Positions 10,971-22,822 of a stretch of DNA of 64,000 bases are shown one piece after another (the first letter of the stretch is position 1; each line of letters starts with the position of its first letter). The translations under genes were made by a program, and so were the position numbers. Source of the stretch: Parus major (Eukaryota > Chordata > Aves > Passeriformes > Paridae); NCBI RefSeq assembly GCF_001522545.3, contig NC_031769.1, positions 8,670,470 through 8,734,469 of the forward strand, written 5' to 3'. The notes below the pieces were generated by a model. That model saw only the letters and a program-made list of their open reading frames with translations. It was not told where the DNA came from and ran no database searches.

Positions 10971-11082
10971 CTAAGGAGGTCTGGGCTGTGCAGAAACCCT
11001 TCGCCGGAGTGCGGCGATGAATGGACACGGGCTGTGTCACTCATTTGGAGAAGCTGTTTGGGGTTTCTGTTGTGGATGTGTG

Positions 11083-11220
11083 CATTTTTATTTTTTTTTC
11101 CTTTGGTTGTTTTTTGTTTGTTTGGTTGGTTGGTTGGGTTTTTTTTTTTTTTCTTTTGGTTGATTTTTTTACGCGCACCCTCCCCCATATTTTTCTTTTT
11201 CTTTTTCTTTTTTTTTTTCT
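11083..11220. repeat. T-rich / (TTGG)n low-complexity tract
   Basis: Long T runs interrupted by GTTTG, GGTTGGTTGG and CTTTTT units. It produces Lys/Asn-rich or Phe-rich pseudo-reading frames on the two strands. No gene is implied. Confidence 0.85.
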
Positions 11221-11921
11221 TGGTGTCTCTCCTGCAAGATGGAAGTGGAGGGTAGAACAATGAGAGAAAGCCAAAAATACAATCAAACAAGGACAGCAAG
11301 GAAAAGCTACAAGTCATTTGCATTCACAATATGGCAAAGGAACCTACAGCGCTTCTTCCTAAAAGACTTTCCTCCTTAAAAAAATATCCACACATTGCCA
11401 AGCAAAGGAGATCCAAACTTTCTCCTCTCTCGTCCTCGTTCTCCAAATGACACACGAAATTAGGAATGAGGAGTGTGCCCCGGGACAGTAACTAAGTCCG
11501 GTTCCATAAATCGCGGCAGGCACTGCTCAGGGCCGTGCCCGGCGCTGCGCACCCGCAGCTCCCGGTCAAAGCCACGCTCCCGCGCAGGTGCCCGGACAGC
11601 ACTGACCCTTACAACGAAACCGACCCCGCAGTCTTCCCCATCTCCCTCAAATTCCCGTGTGCCGCCGACAAACACGCTGGGCCCCCCTCCTCATCCCCCC
11701 CAGCACCGGCCCACGAAGTGCCCCGGCTGCGGGAGCGGGACAGGAGCGGGAGGGGAGCGGCAGGGGGGTGCCGGGCGCGGGTGGCGGTCCCTTCGATCTC
11801 CCTTCCCCCGCCGATGAACAGCCCTCCCCGCTTCCCTGTCCCCATTGTTTCCCGCTGTCACTGCGTCTGGGGATGGCAGGCAGGGCAGAGCCGGCTCTCC
11901 GTTGTCCGTGGAGGCGGGCAG

Positions 11922-11985
11922 TTCTTTCCCTTTCCCTTTCCCCTTCCCCTTCCCTTTCCCCTTTCCCTTCCCCTTCTCCTCCCCT
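11922..11985. repeat. Uninterrupted 64-base polypyrimidine tract (CCCTTT-like units)
   Basis: Every base from 11922 to 11985 is C or T, built from irregular TTTCCC and CCCTT units. The opposite strand is pure purine. The near mirror symmetry suggests potential for triplex (H-DNA) structure within CpG island C. Confidence 0.93.
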
Positions 11986-12499
11986 GCCGTCCCGCCCCCA
12001 CGCCGCCGCGGCCGCTGTGTCCCGGCCTGTCCCGGCCCGAGCGGCGGCGGCTGCTCCCGGGCAGAGCTGTCCTGAGCCGGGCAGCTGCCCCAGCTGCCCT
12101 CGGCAGGGACCCCCAGCCCCGGAGGGAACGGCGCTGAGACGGTGCGGAGGCGGGACGGGACGGATGGGATGGACAGGCCAGAACAGGCCAGGCCGCCCTT
12201 TCCCCACACTCCTGCTGTCCCGGCAGCCGTCTGGGGCTCGGCCACTGCCGCCTGCCGAGCCCCGACGGGCTTTGCCTTCCCGGCTGGAGCGGCCCTGGCT
12301 CCCCGCGGCTGTCCCCGGGACGCCGCAGCAGCGCCGTGTAGCAATTCCCTTTCCTCCTTTTCCTCTCGACAGTATTCATCCTTCCAGAGCCCCTCGGCAG
12401 CCGGCACCTGGGTAAGGGACGTGCACCTGTGCAGGGAGCCGAGGGAGGCCTGAATTCCCAGAGCATCCCCGCCCCGCCCCAGGGCGACACTTCACTTAA

Positions 12500-15400
12500 A
12501 CTTGCAGGACAGCACCGAAATGTCATCACCATCCCCTGTACAGTGTTGTTCTGCCGTGCCCAGAAAGTGCAGAGTGCTTGTGCCATGGGCTCACCCCCAC
12601 TAACATCTCACCCACACTCAGACTTCCCATTCCAGGGTGAGGAAGATGCTCTTTACATCACCACGGTTTCTTGAAAAGGTTTGCAGACAGGAGAGGTGCC
12701 CCTCACCTGGCTTCTGCTCATGCAAAATCCTTCACGTTCCCACAGTTTAACACAAATTTGGCTTCTCCAAACATTTCCTCAGCCACGTTTGTAGTGCTTG
12801 GTCTGAAAGCATTGCTTTGTCAGTCTGTCAGCCTGAGAGGACCCTCTCCACCTGATATTCTCCTGCCCACGGAAGAGCCAGAGCATACATCATTTGCTCA
12901 CTAACCTGCATTGCTTAAGTTGAAAGATAAATGAACCCGCCAAGTGATTTCATTAAAAGGACACGTGTGTTTGCATATTGATCCTTCTAATGAACTGTCT
13001 GAAACTAATAAATACTTCCATGAGATTTGTAGTTAGTATTTAGTATTTAAAAATATATTCATTAACATTTCCTGGGAAAATATTGTATCTTTTCAGAACT
13101 GTCAGGTGCTGAATGGGTCGAACATGAATTTGACTGGCCAAGTGTCAAGAGAGAGCAAGTATTAGTTAAAGCACATATTTTTTTGTAACAGTGAGATTTT
13201 GAAAAATTTGTGGTGAAATATTTTAAAAAAAACTTTTCATGTTTATTTAATTTTCATTACTTTTATCCCATTCTAAATATGACTTTTTGAAGCAATGACA
13301 TACTTGCGAGGGTTATGTCACAGGGAGAAATTATTTAAATATAGATTGTTTAACATGTTATTAATAAAAATGTAGAAGGTGTTGAGAGAAGAAATAATTT
13401 TCAATTTTCACTAATTTTAAATTTAAAATCTGTTTTTAAATATCTATAGAACTGTTCTCATATCTGTGAATTGACTTACTGATAAATATAATTTAATTCA
13501 TTAAAATGGGAAAACAAACCCTGTCATCAGCAGCATTTCATTATAAAATTGCTAGAAAGTTTCATGTCTTTTTCTCAGGAAAAAAAGTTGACATTGAAAG
13601 TATAAATGACTTTGAGACAGTTTCTTTGGGTTTAGCGCATCTAAAAATACCGGTATTTTGAAGATTCACATTAACATTCATCCAAATTCAAGAGCTGTAT
13701 TTGAACTATGCCTAAACTTAAAATATTCTAAATCTTGCAATTTCAGTGAGAATGATGCTGAAATGTATTTCCATTTTGCACAGAACAAAACTCTTGTCTG
13801 AGAACCACCAATGTTTGTCAAGACTCCCTAAAAATCTGTTCTTCATAACTGGGCACTGAAAGCCACACTGACCATTTTGCCTTGATTTCTGACTACAGAT
13901 CTGTCTGCACTTCTAAGTTTAGCCACTTCTTTCTGTAAATGCATGCACAATGTACAGCGTGAAATAGATTTTATTCTTTTAAAGCATGTATGATAAAGCT
14001 ACAACACCATTTAATCCCATTTGTTGTTTTAAGTTATCCTTTGGAGCCTTGCTCATTAAATACAGAGCCAAATATGTTGTAGAGGATTTTCCGTAGATTT
14101 TCTGTTCATGTGGATCTTGAAATCAAAGTTGAATTTTCTTTACTCTGATGAACAAAACATCTTTTCCAAATATTAACTTCCTATACCACATGCATTTAAA
14201 TCACTTTGTATTAAGAAAGAGGAAGAACTCCCATGTCTTGAAAACATCACAACTTTCTTATAGATAAAACCAACACCTAGGACCATAATTTAAAAGTAGA
14301 GTTAACAGAATTTTAATAACTAGACTCAATTGAGTTTTATGTCTTATCTTCTCATGCTCATCTGTGCAGATCAACAACAGACACATTCTACTTCCAAATA
14401 AATTCTAGAGCTCTTAGCTTTATTAAGAAAATTATTTCATTCTGGCTAAGATTTGAATCTAATTAATCTGTCTTGCAATTTAAAAATGATAACTAAATTC
14501 AAGCTGCATACTATTCTTCAGAGACAGCTTAAAATATTAATTAAGTAAAGAGTGCATTTTCCATTTATTTTAATTACATTAATACAGTTTCAATAAATAA
14601 AATAGTTCTATGCTTCATCAAAACAAACTTGGATGCAAATTTTCCTATTGATTAGTTCTCTGTTCACATTGGCCCTCTTGAATGTTTATTTTTAAATAGG
14701 AAAGAGATGCAGAAATGTTTGGGGGTTCCCATTAGTGAAGTGAGGCCCAACAGTCTGAAAAAGTGAGTTCAGTCTTCCAGGAGGCTGATGTAGCCCTGTA
14801 AAAGTGGCATTTTGATAATGTATTGCTTATAAAGGTAACCAGTGAGATAAAACTGGATGCATTTATAGACATTTTTAAACAAATGAAGATTTTACTTTAT
14901 TACATTTTCCCAGGTAACTTAAAAAACCCCAAAGCTGTTAGATCTCTCTGATCTACTTGCCTGTGATGCTTACTGATCCACAGACAAAATATTATAAGAC
15001 CAGTGGATAAATTTCATTTTTAATATTCAGTTTAATTAAAGCTGACGTGTTCTAGATTTGCAGATGCACCTCTTTCTTGAGATAAAGCACAGGACGAGGC
15101 AGAAGAGTCTTGTTAGTAGCTATGTCAAAAAATAAAAAGTGTCATTCTACCTAATTCAGTAATAATTCCAGCCTTCAAATACTTGAGCAGCAGCATCAGC
15201 TAAAGGAAAAACTAAATATTGAAGATGAAGTTTCAAAATACCTTAGGAGTTACATCAGGTGTTTTGAAACCTGTCCTTTATACAGAACATTTCGAGTGTC
15301 TTTGTAGGGCCCAATCCTGCCCCCTTCATTCTAATAAATCAAATATAAATCAACAGAACCAATCAGAATAGCACCTGGAACACAGCAGTGAATGTTTTCA

Positions 15401-18400
15401 GAGTGAGGCTTTATGTAAATCGGTATTTCACCAAAAAATAAAAAAATAGAATTGCACGATTGAAGCCTTAATTCCATTGTGATTAGGTTGATATTCACAG
15501 AATATATATAAAAATATTAATCTAAGTTTTAACAAGAGACTAAAGACTATTATTATGATAGCCTGGTTAAAAAGCTTTTATAAAAATGCCAACTTAAAAC
15601 ATGTTTAATGGCAAAACATGATAAGAAATGCATGATTTTACACTGTGATCTTGTTATAACAAAATGTGGCTATCATTGAAATGCTGGAGTCCTTTTATGC
15701 ATCAGTACTTTATGTGCCCAGAAATCAGAGAACTGTGAGGTATCAGTTTTCTCTACTGTAACATCAGCAGATTAGTTTGTTAAAGTGCTATTTTAATATC
15801 ATAATGGAAAGGGTATTTGTTTCTTCTTCCCTGAGATGAAAACAAACTCGTACAGTTTAACTATGAAAAAGTATTTTCAGAATAGCAGCTAGTGCTGCAA
15901 ATCTGAAGGAGATCTGAAATCAAGATGTGTTTTTTCCTGCCTTTGACACAGATATTGCTCTTTCTATCTTATCTCCTAATACTGGTAGCCTCAGGACAAG
16001 CATAGATTACGTTAGAAAATTGTCCTTCATTATATTGATTGAAATTCACTTCCAACCTACCTCAATCTGATGTTAGAACATTTTTATTAGCTTTAAATTG
16101 TTTGCATTATAAATTTGAATTAATAGAATGCTTTTATAAATACTTCAAAGTTCTGAAGCAGACGGTTTACAAAGTTTTTATGTGCTTCATACAGACCCAC
16201 TGAGTTTCTTTTGGCACCAACCTTCCATTTCCGACTGTAGACAACAGCCATCTCTGTGGAATATTCAGCAATGCCTTCCATGACAATGGATGGAGACACC
16301 ATTGAAACTGGTATACAAAGTTTTGAGGGAAGTCAGAATTGCAGAGCACTGTCTGGCCAGCTGAAGTTCATGTACTGGTAGAACTCCATTTTAGATTTCT
16401 AGTTGCTGTTACCATTGGTTTAGGGTCCCTGACAAAAGCCTTGATTTTATGTTGTGACACACAGAAATGGTGGAACTCTGAGAGCAGCATTAGAAATATC
16501 ACCAGAATACTGCTCCTGGAGCTGGGCTTCAAAGGATAGTTTGGCAAAGATGGCAGACACCCAGTAAAATCCTAAATGTACTTTCACTGTATCTAATAAA
16601 GACACCACCTCCACTCACACCCCACTTCTCTATTTTAGAAAGCAATTTACCAGGGTTTTCCTCTTTTTCTCCTCCCACTGAAGAAATGACAAAATGTCCC
16701 TTCTTCGTTGGAAGCAGGCCCTTAGCCAATAAAGCAAGTGGGCACTATGTCTGTGGCATTTGTAATATAACGAGAATCCTGAAAATATTAACACTTACCA
16801 AAAAGAGAAGGAAGATCCTGACACTTATAGGAAGGAGGATGGAGACTGTATAACTTTCAGAAACTCCCTTTCTTTTCTGAGTCATACAAGCATTTGAGAA
16901 CATTGAAAAATTTCACCTTTTCTGGCTACAGAGAAAAGGAAGGTGACTGCATCAGTTTATGCAGCCCCAAGCTATGAAACCTAGATAAGAAATCATGTCT
17001 GATAGCATGAATGTGTCACATAGTCATTTGAAAAATACGTGCTTTAAATATGTAGCTTCAGATTACATGTGAAATCAGAAAGTTTGTTGAAAAGGCACCT
17101 ATCCTATGTTTTCTGCTTAATGAGGCACACACACACACTCCCAGCAGAGTTTTTCAATTGATTTCAAAACTGAGTTCAAATTCAAAATTCCAGTTAAACC
17201 AGTAAGACTTTAGAGCCACTGCTTTACTGACACAGGTATGTCAATCCGCAGCAGATGTAGGTACGGTCCCTGAGCTTTTACCTGGACTCAGACACTTGGT
17301 GCTTGAAGTGATTATCATGAAGTCTCCTTTGTTTTAAGTGGAGGAAGAAGAACAGTGGTGTGATTTATATGGACAGAAGCTTTCATCCTCAGCTGTGATC
17401 TTACAGGTGACACCAAGAGCTACATCACTGTATTCCCATAACTTTTGTCAGTTTCTGAAGGGCAAAGAGTGGACGGGTCATGTCAAAGCTTGAGAAGACG
17501 TGCACTGACAGGCCTCTCATGAAAAGCTAATTGCAGAGGAAAAGCCAGAGTTTCTGACAAGATGTTCTGTTTATCACTTTATTTTTGTGATTTGCTCAGC
17601 CCTTTGAAAGGAAGACCTTATCTTGTCTGTCTTTTAATCAATCTGCGTATGATAACTTTGTACAAAAAGTTTTTCAATAAATCTTAAAGATTTCTGTTAA
17701 TTCAATAACAAAGTTTAAATTGTCAGTAATACTTATGATGCAGCCCTTTCAGACATGGAGCTCAGGAAAATTTAGGGGTTTACCATCCAAAACTATGTAT
17801 AGAATTTAGTTTTCCACAGTGAATTAGACAGTCTCCAATACAGCTGCTCCTAAGTTTTATGTGTTACATTTCCTTGTAAAATCAAGGAAATTAATGGGGA
17901 ATAGTTCTTATGGAAAATTTTCATCTGGAAGTCCTTCCAGCCTTCCTCTGGTCCTGCCCTCAGAGCTCCCAAAGGCACCATGGAGATCTCAGGATAGATT
18001 TTAAATATACCCTGGGAAGAGCCACAGGCTTGGTGCCTGGATCAATTGTTTGGTGCATGGAAATGTAACTCTCCCAGAGGTACCTCAGAGGCCAGGAAAT
18101 ACGTGCCAAGATCAAAGCTTGCACCTTTTCCTTCCACCTAGCCCTGCTTGTAGGGAAAAAAAAAACCCACTAGGGTTTGACTTCCCAGGTAAAAGGAAAC
18201 TGTGCCTGAAAGTATTGCACTGTTTTAAAATATACATGTACAGAAGTTTTAAGAGTTATAGCTTAATTATTATTTAATAAAGTTAATAAAAAAAAAATTC
18301 TGCTGTTCAGCTCTTCAAGGAAATTGAGAAGATGCTTTTGAGGAAAGGATGTGTGAAGATACCCTGTAAGGCCTTCATGTTCCTATGTCATTATCTCTAA

Positions 18401-20180
18401 TTCACTTAAATAGTTTAAATAGTTTTGTTTCTCTAGTTTGTAAAGCTTTGGGACTGATTATCCTGTCTTCACTAAGCTTCACTGGCACTAATGGGGATTT
18501 GTTGGCTGTAACCCCACTATCTACGTTCCCCAAAACATGCTTGTGTCTTTCAACATGACCTCTTGCCTCCAAAGCCCCAAGCTAAGTCCATGAACCACAG
18601 AAAGTTCTTTAGGCCCCCAGCTGAGGGTTTAAGTGAGGTGCAACCACAGCCTTGGTCTCTTGCTGGTCTGAAAGGGCTTGTAAGAAATACAATTTCTTTT
18701 CTTTTATGTTCAATATTTTAGTTACTCTACTGTTGATCACAATTAAAAATCAAATGAAAAAATATCATCCCCTTAGAAAAGTTACCATAGAAACAACACC
18801 AGAGAATTCCCTTTAAAAATGTCAAGATTTCCCTCACATTTAAATACAGACTCCCAGGCATTACTCATGCCCCATTAAAAATTGCAACACATCCAATGAG
18901 TCATTAGTTTAAAAATACATCTACAAATATACACTCTTTTAGGATAGAGATGTTTTTGTCTCAATAAATGTATATAATGACATGACCCAACTTTTGATTT
19001 TGTCTTCTTCTAACTTACATCCCAAGAGAAAACTTGAACACTGTCGTCTCTTGTTCAAACACCTGATTGAGGAAGGAAAGAACAAAAATGAAGAGTGACA
19101 AAACACACAGAATGTAAGCAATGCCAGCAAAAGCTACTTGGAAAGGAAGAATAACTTTGAAAACATATTTACATGGTAGTAGACAAGATGAATGGAAAGA
19201 AAATTGTCTGAAATGAGACAGAGTGCAGACATTCTCAACACACAGAGAGAATTTCAATGCTGTATCTTAAAGTAAGAAAATTTTAAATTGAAAAATGTCC
19301 TAATTTAATGTAAGCCAGGACATGGTATTGAGCTTTATAACTTAGTTTTCATTTCTTTGTACCAATCTGTAGCATAACATTAACCTCATGTATGATGCTG
19401 CTCCATCCTCCTTCCATGGCACAGCTGGCAAACTCTGACATATTCTGGCAGAGCAGAAGAAGGTCCTTCTGCATTAGACACTTTGATCATATGGAAGGAG
19501 AAGAAAATAAGCTGTAGTCAAAGTGGAAGGTGCTTCACAAGTAATAATAATGTAAATCTAAAGAAAATTCAGAGCTGGTCACAAAGAAAGCTGATAAATA
19601 GTTTATTCATAAACTCTTGCATATTTAGAGGAGATAATAATATAAAAGCATTGTGCCTTCCCTTTGCATTACTGGGTCTGCTGTAGATAAACAGCATGGC
19701 TGAATGGAACCAGATTAATGATAATAATGACAGTTTTCTCATTTTCTTTGTAGTAGAGCCAACCTGAAAATGAGGAAAAACAACAAAATTGAACTATTTT
19801 TTTTGTTCTTCAGGCTCTTAGAAACATGTTTAGTTTCTTTCATTTTCTTAATGCAAGGAATCTTCGGAATTTACTTCTGAATTTTTAGTGGTAAAAGTGC
19901 TCCTATTTTTGCTTAGCCTTATTTCCTCCTTCTTTATTTTTTTCTCTATTTTTTTCTCCTTTACTAAAAGAGAGAAAAAAAAAAATTAGAGGACAGATGT
20001 AAGGAAAACAAACCGAGTTAAAAAAAAGCACCAAAATTTTTATTTTTCTTTCTTTCAGTATTTAGCTTCCACTGAGCACTTAGATTTGCCAAAAATGCTG
20101 CAAACATTTTCCATTTTAAAGAGAATTTTCAAATACATTACTTTATTGATGGTTTTGGTTGGTTGTTTTTTACACAGAAG
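12500..20180. other. AT-rich non-coding stretch
   Basis: No exon, RNA gene or clear transposable element recognised. Contains a short (CA)7 at 17125-17138. A fragment at 15305-15330 (GGGCCCAATCCTGCCCCC) may be another old repeat remnant. An RFX X-box-like site lies at 18781-18794. Open frames are 60-75 codons, scattered and without domain features. Confidence 0.6.
18781..18794. promoter_or_regulatory. RFX X-box-like site
   Basis: GTTACCATAGAAAC fits the imperfect-palindrome pattern of RFX binding sites (GTTRCC, short spacer, RGYAAC) with one departure. It is an isolated motif in intronic sequence, so binding is only a possibility. Confidence 0.35.
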
Positions 20181-20187
20181 AACAACA

Positions 20188-20410
20188 TGGGGCGGGTTGG
20201 AAGGGACCAATAGAGGCCATTTAGTCCAAACTCCTGCTCAGGCAGGTTGTGCTAGAGTATATTATTTAGGATTATGTTCAGACAGCTTTTAAATATCTCC
20301 ACAAAAGGAGACTCTACAATCTCTGTGGGCAACCTCTTTCAGTGCTCAATCACCCTCACAATAAAGTTCTTCCTCACATTCAGGGGGAACTTGCCACTAC
20401 CCACTTGTTA
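20188..20410 (-). mobile_element. CR1 LINE fragment (3' region), minus orientation
   Basis: Plus-strand sequence reads GGTTGGAAGGGACC, then TTTAGTCCAAACTCCTGCTC, AAATATCTCCACAAAAGGAG, ACTCTACAATCTCTGTGGGC, CAGTGCTCAATCACCCTCAC and AAAGTTCTTCCTCACATTCA. This is the reverse complement of the avian CR1 3' end, in order and without large breaks. It is a 5'-truncated copy with no open reverse transcriptase. CR1 is a non-LTR retrotransposon. Confidence 0.93.
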
Positions 20411-22280
20411 ATTTATATAGTCATCATACTCTGATTGTTAAAATATAGTTTTAGGTTTTCTGCTGTCAGAACTTGGTTTCGTGTTCTCGCTTCAACTGTA
20501 TGACATGGAAACAGAGAATGAACCCAAGGAATTCACTGAGATGATGTGAAGGTGAGGAGCAGTATTTTATCAGGACAATGTATGTAGAAGACACCACCAG
20601 AGGAACATATTCTGTAAGTGACCCCACTATTTAAATTAACTTAAAGACTTTAATTATAAATTTCCTTCCACTGAAATAGATAAATGTAGTATTTTCATCC
20701 TACAACCAGGAAGGGCAGTGCATAGTACAGCTGTAACTGAGGTATCCTTGATTTAATTTATTACTATTTCTAGAATGAAAGGTTTTGGAAATATTTAGAT
20801 ATCATTTATTTACTTGGATATAATTTTTCACCAGCACCAGTCTCATGAAGGGTTATATTCTGAGTTTTACCCCAAATTATAGCCCAGCCACACTGATAAC
20901 AGCCTTTGCTCATTAACCATTAGCAAGAAGCAGAAATTTGCCACTGCCAGCATGGACTGAAGGGAAAGGTTTAGTTATGAAACACAAGCATATTGTGGCA
21001 AGTTTTCAGCTGGGAGCTGATTTCAAATCTTGGTAATTATGCTTCTATTCAGTGCCACAGAAGGAGTTTCACATAGCAATAGATCTGTTTGTTTCAAAAC
21101 GCAGCTCAACATTGTCTGGATCAGCAAAACACATTTTTTGGTTTATAGACTCAGAGCCATAACATTGTGGGGTGCCTATGAGAGCTGGACTTCGTGTCTG
21201 GATATCAAAGGTAGGTGATTAGCGTGTTGAAGCTGTCCTGGCAGAGAGCTCCCCACTGACCACACACCTGAGCATAGGCTATTTTTACATGAAGTGTGAA
21301 ATTTGCTAAAGGGAGGTGCTAGTTTCTTCAGTAGCCCTCCTCACCTTGTTTCTTCAGCAGGATGTATTTAATTTCTCCATTGTGAGAATTTCTCTGTGTT
21401 TACCTCATCATTCATCTGCCTTTAGATAGGAACAAGTATGAAATGGGATTAACTCAAAGCTTCAGCCCTGAAGCCCCTTTTGCATGGTCCTGTACCTCTG
21501 CCACGTATGAGTAACAAACCTTGCCCTAAAACCATGACAAAAATCTCTATGCCACTTCTGTCTCCTCTCTGAGAGACAAATCTCTGGAGCTGTAACAGTT
21601 TACACTGGGGAAGGTCTGTCCTCATCTATTTTTATTCACACGTATGAATCACACTTCCATGCACCACAGCTAGAAATAAAACCATAGTCCACCTCAAAGC
21701 TTTAAATTACTTAGGGCTTAATTAAGAGGATGATTGAACAGATATGAAATTTAAGATGCAGTCAAGTGGGTAAATTAATGTAGACACAAGCTCATGTGTC
21801 TGCTGTATACTTCAATCTGGTAGTTTCACACAGAACAAATTTCCTACCCTTTTTTCCCCCTAGACAGAACACAGTGTAACAACCATGATTACCATTATAT
21901 GACAATTACACAATTTTGAAATTGCAGGGTTTAGAAACATGACTATCATATGTATGACAAAGAAAAATGATATCTTTCTGCATCAGTTTATTTCATCCAT
22001 GAATGAGTGTTGGATCTTGGCCCACTCCAGTTATTTTGTGACACTGCAATTTTTAACCAACTGCAGGTAAGCAGGTCCTTGAGGATTCCCTTGTATCAGA
22101 GGCAGAAGAGTGGCTGTGTATTGATTCCTCCCAGCCTTTATAGAAAAGCCATTCCTTCAAGATAGGAATATGTCATGAGTGCATTAAAACAAGAACATCA
22201 AGCTTCTTTGTAGAGATCCCTCTTTTCACTTTGAGCAGTCCCTCAAAATGGGAAATGTCTCAGGAAGAAGACCAAAACTC
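20410..22280. other. Non-coding stretch between CR1 fragment and palindrome
   Basis: AT-rich intron-type DNA; no gene, RNA or repeat recognised. Confidence 0.55.
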
Positions 22281-22283
22281 TGA

Positions 22284-22822
22284 GGCTTCTGAGTCAAAGA
22301 TTTGGCAGAACCAAAGTCCTACCAAGGAAACTGGTTAATATGCTGAATTTTAGCCCAGCTCTGCATTTATTGCAAGTAGCCAATTGTGGTTACTAAGTGC
22401 AGTGCAGAAATTTCTTGTTAAAGAACCCAATTTTAACAAAGAGTCCTATTGAAAGAAGTGCCAGATGAAATGGTTGAGATGAGAAGTCATTCTCAAGCTC
22501 ATAGGATTCATGGATAAGACAGGAGTCTTATCCATGAATCTTATGAATCCTGCATACTCTTCAGGAGTTTGAGCATTCATCCACATGGAAACAAGAGGTA
22601 GAATCAGCTTTGCAAATGACTTCTTATCCCAACCATTTCATCTGGCACTTCTTTCAATAGGACTCCTTGTTACAATTGGGTTCTTTAACAAGAAATTTCC
22701 CCACTGCACTTAGTAACCACAATTGGTTATTTACAATAAATGCAGAGCTGGGCTAAAATTCAGCATATTACCCAGTTTCCTTGGTAGGACTTTGGCTCTG
22801 CCAAAGCTTTTACTCAGAATCC
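22284..22822. repeat. Long palindrome: two 208-bp inverted arms around a 123-bp spacer
   Basis: The left arm (22284-22491) is the reverse complement of the right arm (22615-22822). I count 12 mismatches and no indels over the inner 196 bp, about 94% identity. Pairing continues raggedly into the spacer (CTCAAGCTC with its partner near 22565) and then into a perfect 16-bp hairpin (22505-22540). A transcript from either strand could fold into a double-stranded stem well over 200 bp long. No coding capacity, no transposase and no obvious target-site duplication were found. It could be an inverted duplication, a foldback or MITE-type element, or a hairpin-RNA source. Confidence 0.95.
22505..22540. 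repeat. Perfect 16-bp stem, 4-nt loop hairpin at the palindrome centre
   Basis: GATTCATGGATAAGAC (22505-22520) and GTCTTATCCATGAATC (22525-22540) are exact reverse complements separated by AGGA. The same ATGAATC unit occurs again directly after it (GAATCTTATGAATCC), suggesting a local duplication at the turn of the palindrome. Confidence 0.95.

Larger units (their letters stand above)
9990..12490. promoter_or_regulatory. Intronic CpG island C
   Basis: A second large CpG island, densest at 10050-10950 and 11500-12480, split by a T-rich stretch (11083-11220) and an assembly gap. It contains a minus-strand promoter-like array (10868-10970) and a 64-base pyrimidine tract. Open frames up to about 300 codons exist on both strands but overlap each other, span the gap and show no domain. 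Confidence 0.8.

Noticed and set aside
10043..10974. Open frames of about 290-300 codons on both strands of CpG island C
   Set aside because: They run through a 203-bp N gap, overlap each other on opposite strands, include the candidate promoter itself and match no family.
11535..11620. REST/NRSE-like sequence (CCGGACAGCACTG) in CpG island C
   Set aside because: Only a partial half-site resemblance; the second half-site is absent at the proper spacing.
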